Below, piece after piece: positions 63,601 to 64,000 of a stretch of DNA of 64,000 nt (positions are counted from its first letter, which is position 1; each line of letters opens with the position of its first letter). The stretch comes from Magicicada septendecula (Eukaryota; Arthropoda; Insecta; Hemiptera; Cicadidae): positions 689,512,548 to 689,576,547 of the forward strand of contig CM068367.1 in NCBI GenBank assembly GCA_034769895.1, given 5' to 3'. The notes under the pieces were generated by a model. The model ran no database searches. It worked only from the letters and a program-made list of their open reading frames with translations, and was not told the origin of the DNA. Both the position numbers and the translations under genes were made by a program.

Positions 63601-64000
63601 AAAACACTGTTAATGTTTGAAGGGATCGTTCCGAAAAACTTTTAAGATTATAGTGTAATCGAGTAATGAATATTAAAACTTTAAAACTGTCCACATTATC
63701 TTTACGATATTACACGTAGGTTTGACGTTTGTTTTTTTTTCATTCGACTTTCTCAAATTCTCTTTCAGCTACAATATTACAGAAAACTGTACCTTATCGA
63801 ATGTACAATAATAAAACTAAGTACCAAACGTACGTATGACAAGCAGTTGAGATTACTACCTTCCAGAAGAAAGCTACATCTGATCTGATCAATTTTCATA
63901 TAATATAATTTCCCTCCTTGTCGATAGGCGTGAGCAAGTAATAGGTTCAAACTAAAATGTATTTAATTCTTAACAAACATGTTTCAGTCGCTCCTATTTT
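60698..64000. other. AT-rich unassigned DNA to the window end
   Basis: No gene recognised. Short (CA)n runs lie at 62349-62361, 62519-62532 and 63539-63561. The 127-codon plus frame at 62491-62874 starts within a (CA) run and lacks domain motifs. It has a hydrophobic central stretch but no support as a gene. Confidence 0.5.

Overview
The window is non-coding, AT-rich animal DNA made mostly of transposable-element relics. There are no operons, no tRNA or rRNA genes, and no multi-exon host gene I can recognise. Element types (Copia with an initiator-tRNA primer site, FLYWCH/MULE transposase, endonuclease-bearing Helitron, many decayed LINE 3' ends, tRNA-derived SINEs), long (CA)n/(TC)n/(GAA)n microsatellites and frequent GGCCTA motifs suggest an arthropod with a large genome. 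A polyneopteran insect such as a cockroach or termite is my guess, with low confidence. The window looks like intergenic or intronic DNA.

Layout. 1.3-3.4 kb: an apparently complete MULE DNA transposon with terminal inverted repeats, an 8-bp target duplication and an open FLYWCH-MULE transposase on the minus strand. 3.8-4.5 kb: LINE 3' end. 7.7-11.4 kb: hammerhead-ribozyme-like motifs and an inverted pair of related relics. 14.0-16.2 kb: a decayed LINE interrupted by a second LINE in the opposite orientation, ending in a (GAA)n tail, then a third LINE relic. 20-23 kb: GC-rich block with a LINE C-terminus, a palindrome carrying two hammerhead-like motifs, and a tRNA-type SINE candidate. 27.2-27.7 kb: LINE 3' end. 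32.3-35.1 kb: about 40 copies of a 70-bp tandem repeat, ending about 105 bp before a TATA/initiator core promoter candidate. 35.7-36.0 kb: full-length SINE with a 13-bp target duplication. 36.4-38.1 kb: two more hammerhead-family relics. 38.9-39.7 kb: LINE on the minus strand. 40.0-40.6 kb: a 562-bp palindrome with one well-formed hammerhead ribozyme in each arm. 45.5-48.2 kb: Copia LTR retrotransposon with both LTRs but no reverse transcriptase. 49.1-50.1 kb: LINE with a (GAA)n tail. 54.2-57.8 kb: GC-rich Helentron-type Helitron relic (Pif1-like helicase fused to an endonuclease) abutting a proline/serine-rich ORF and a CpG/CCAAT-rich stretch. The rest holds microsatellites and unassigned DNA.

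The most noteworthy signal is the recurrence of hammerhead ribozyme motifs in at least three, probably four, sequence families, repeatedly in inverted (tail-to-tail or head-to-head) pairs. Hammerheads are known from Penelope-like elements and retrozymes, but no Penelope reverse transcriptase is visible here. The second is the 70-bp satellite placed upstream of a plausible promoter. All motif and pairing statements were made by eye; no search or folding program was run.
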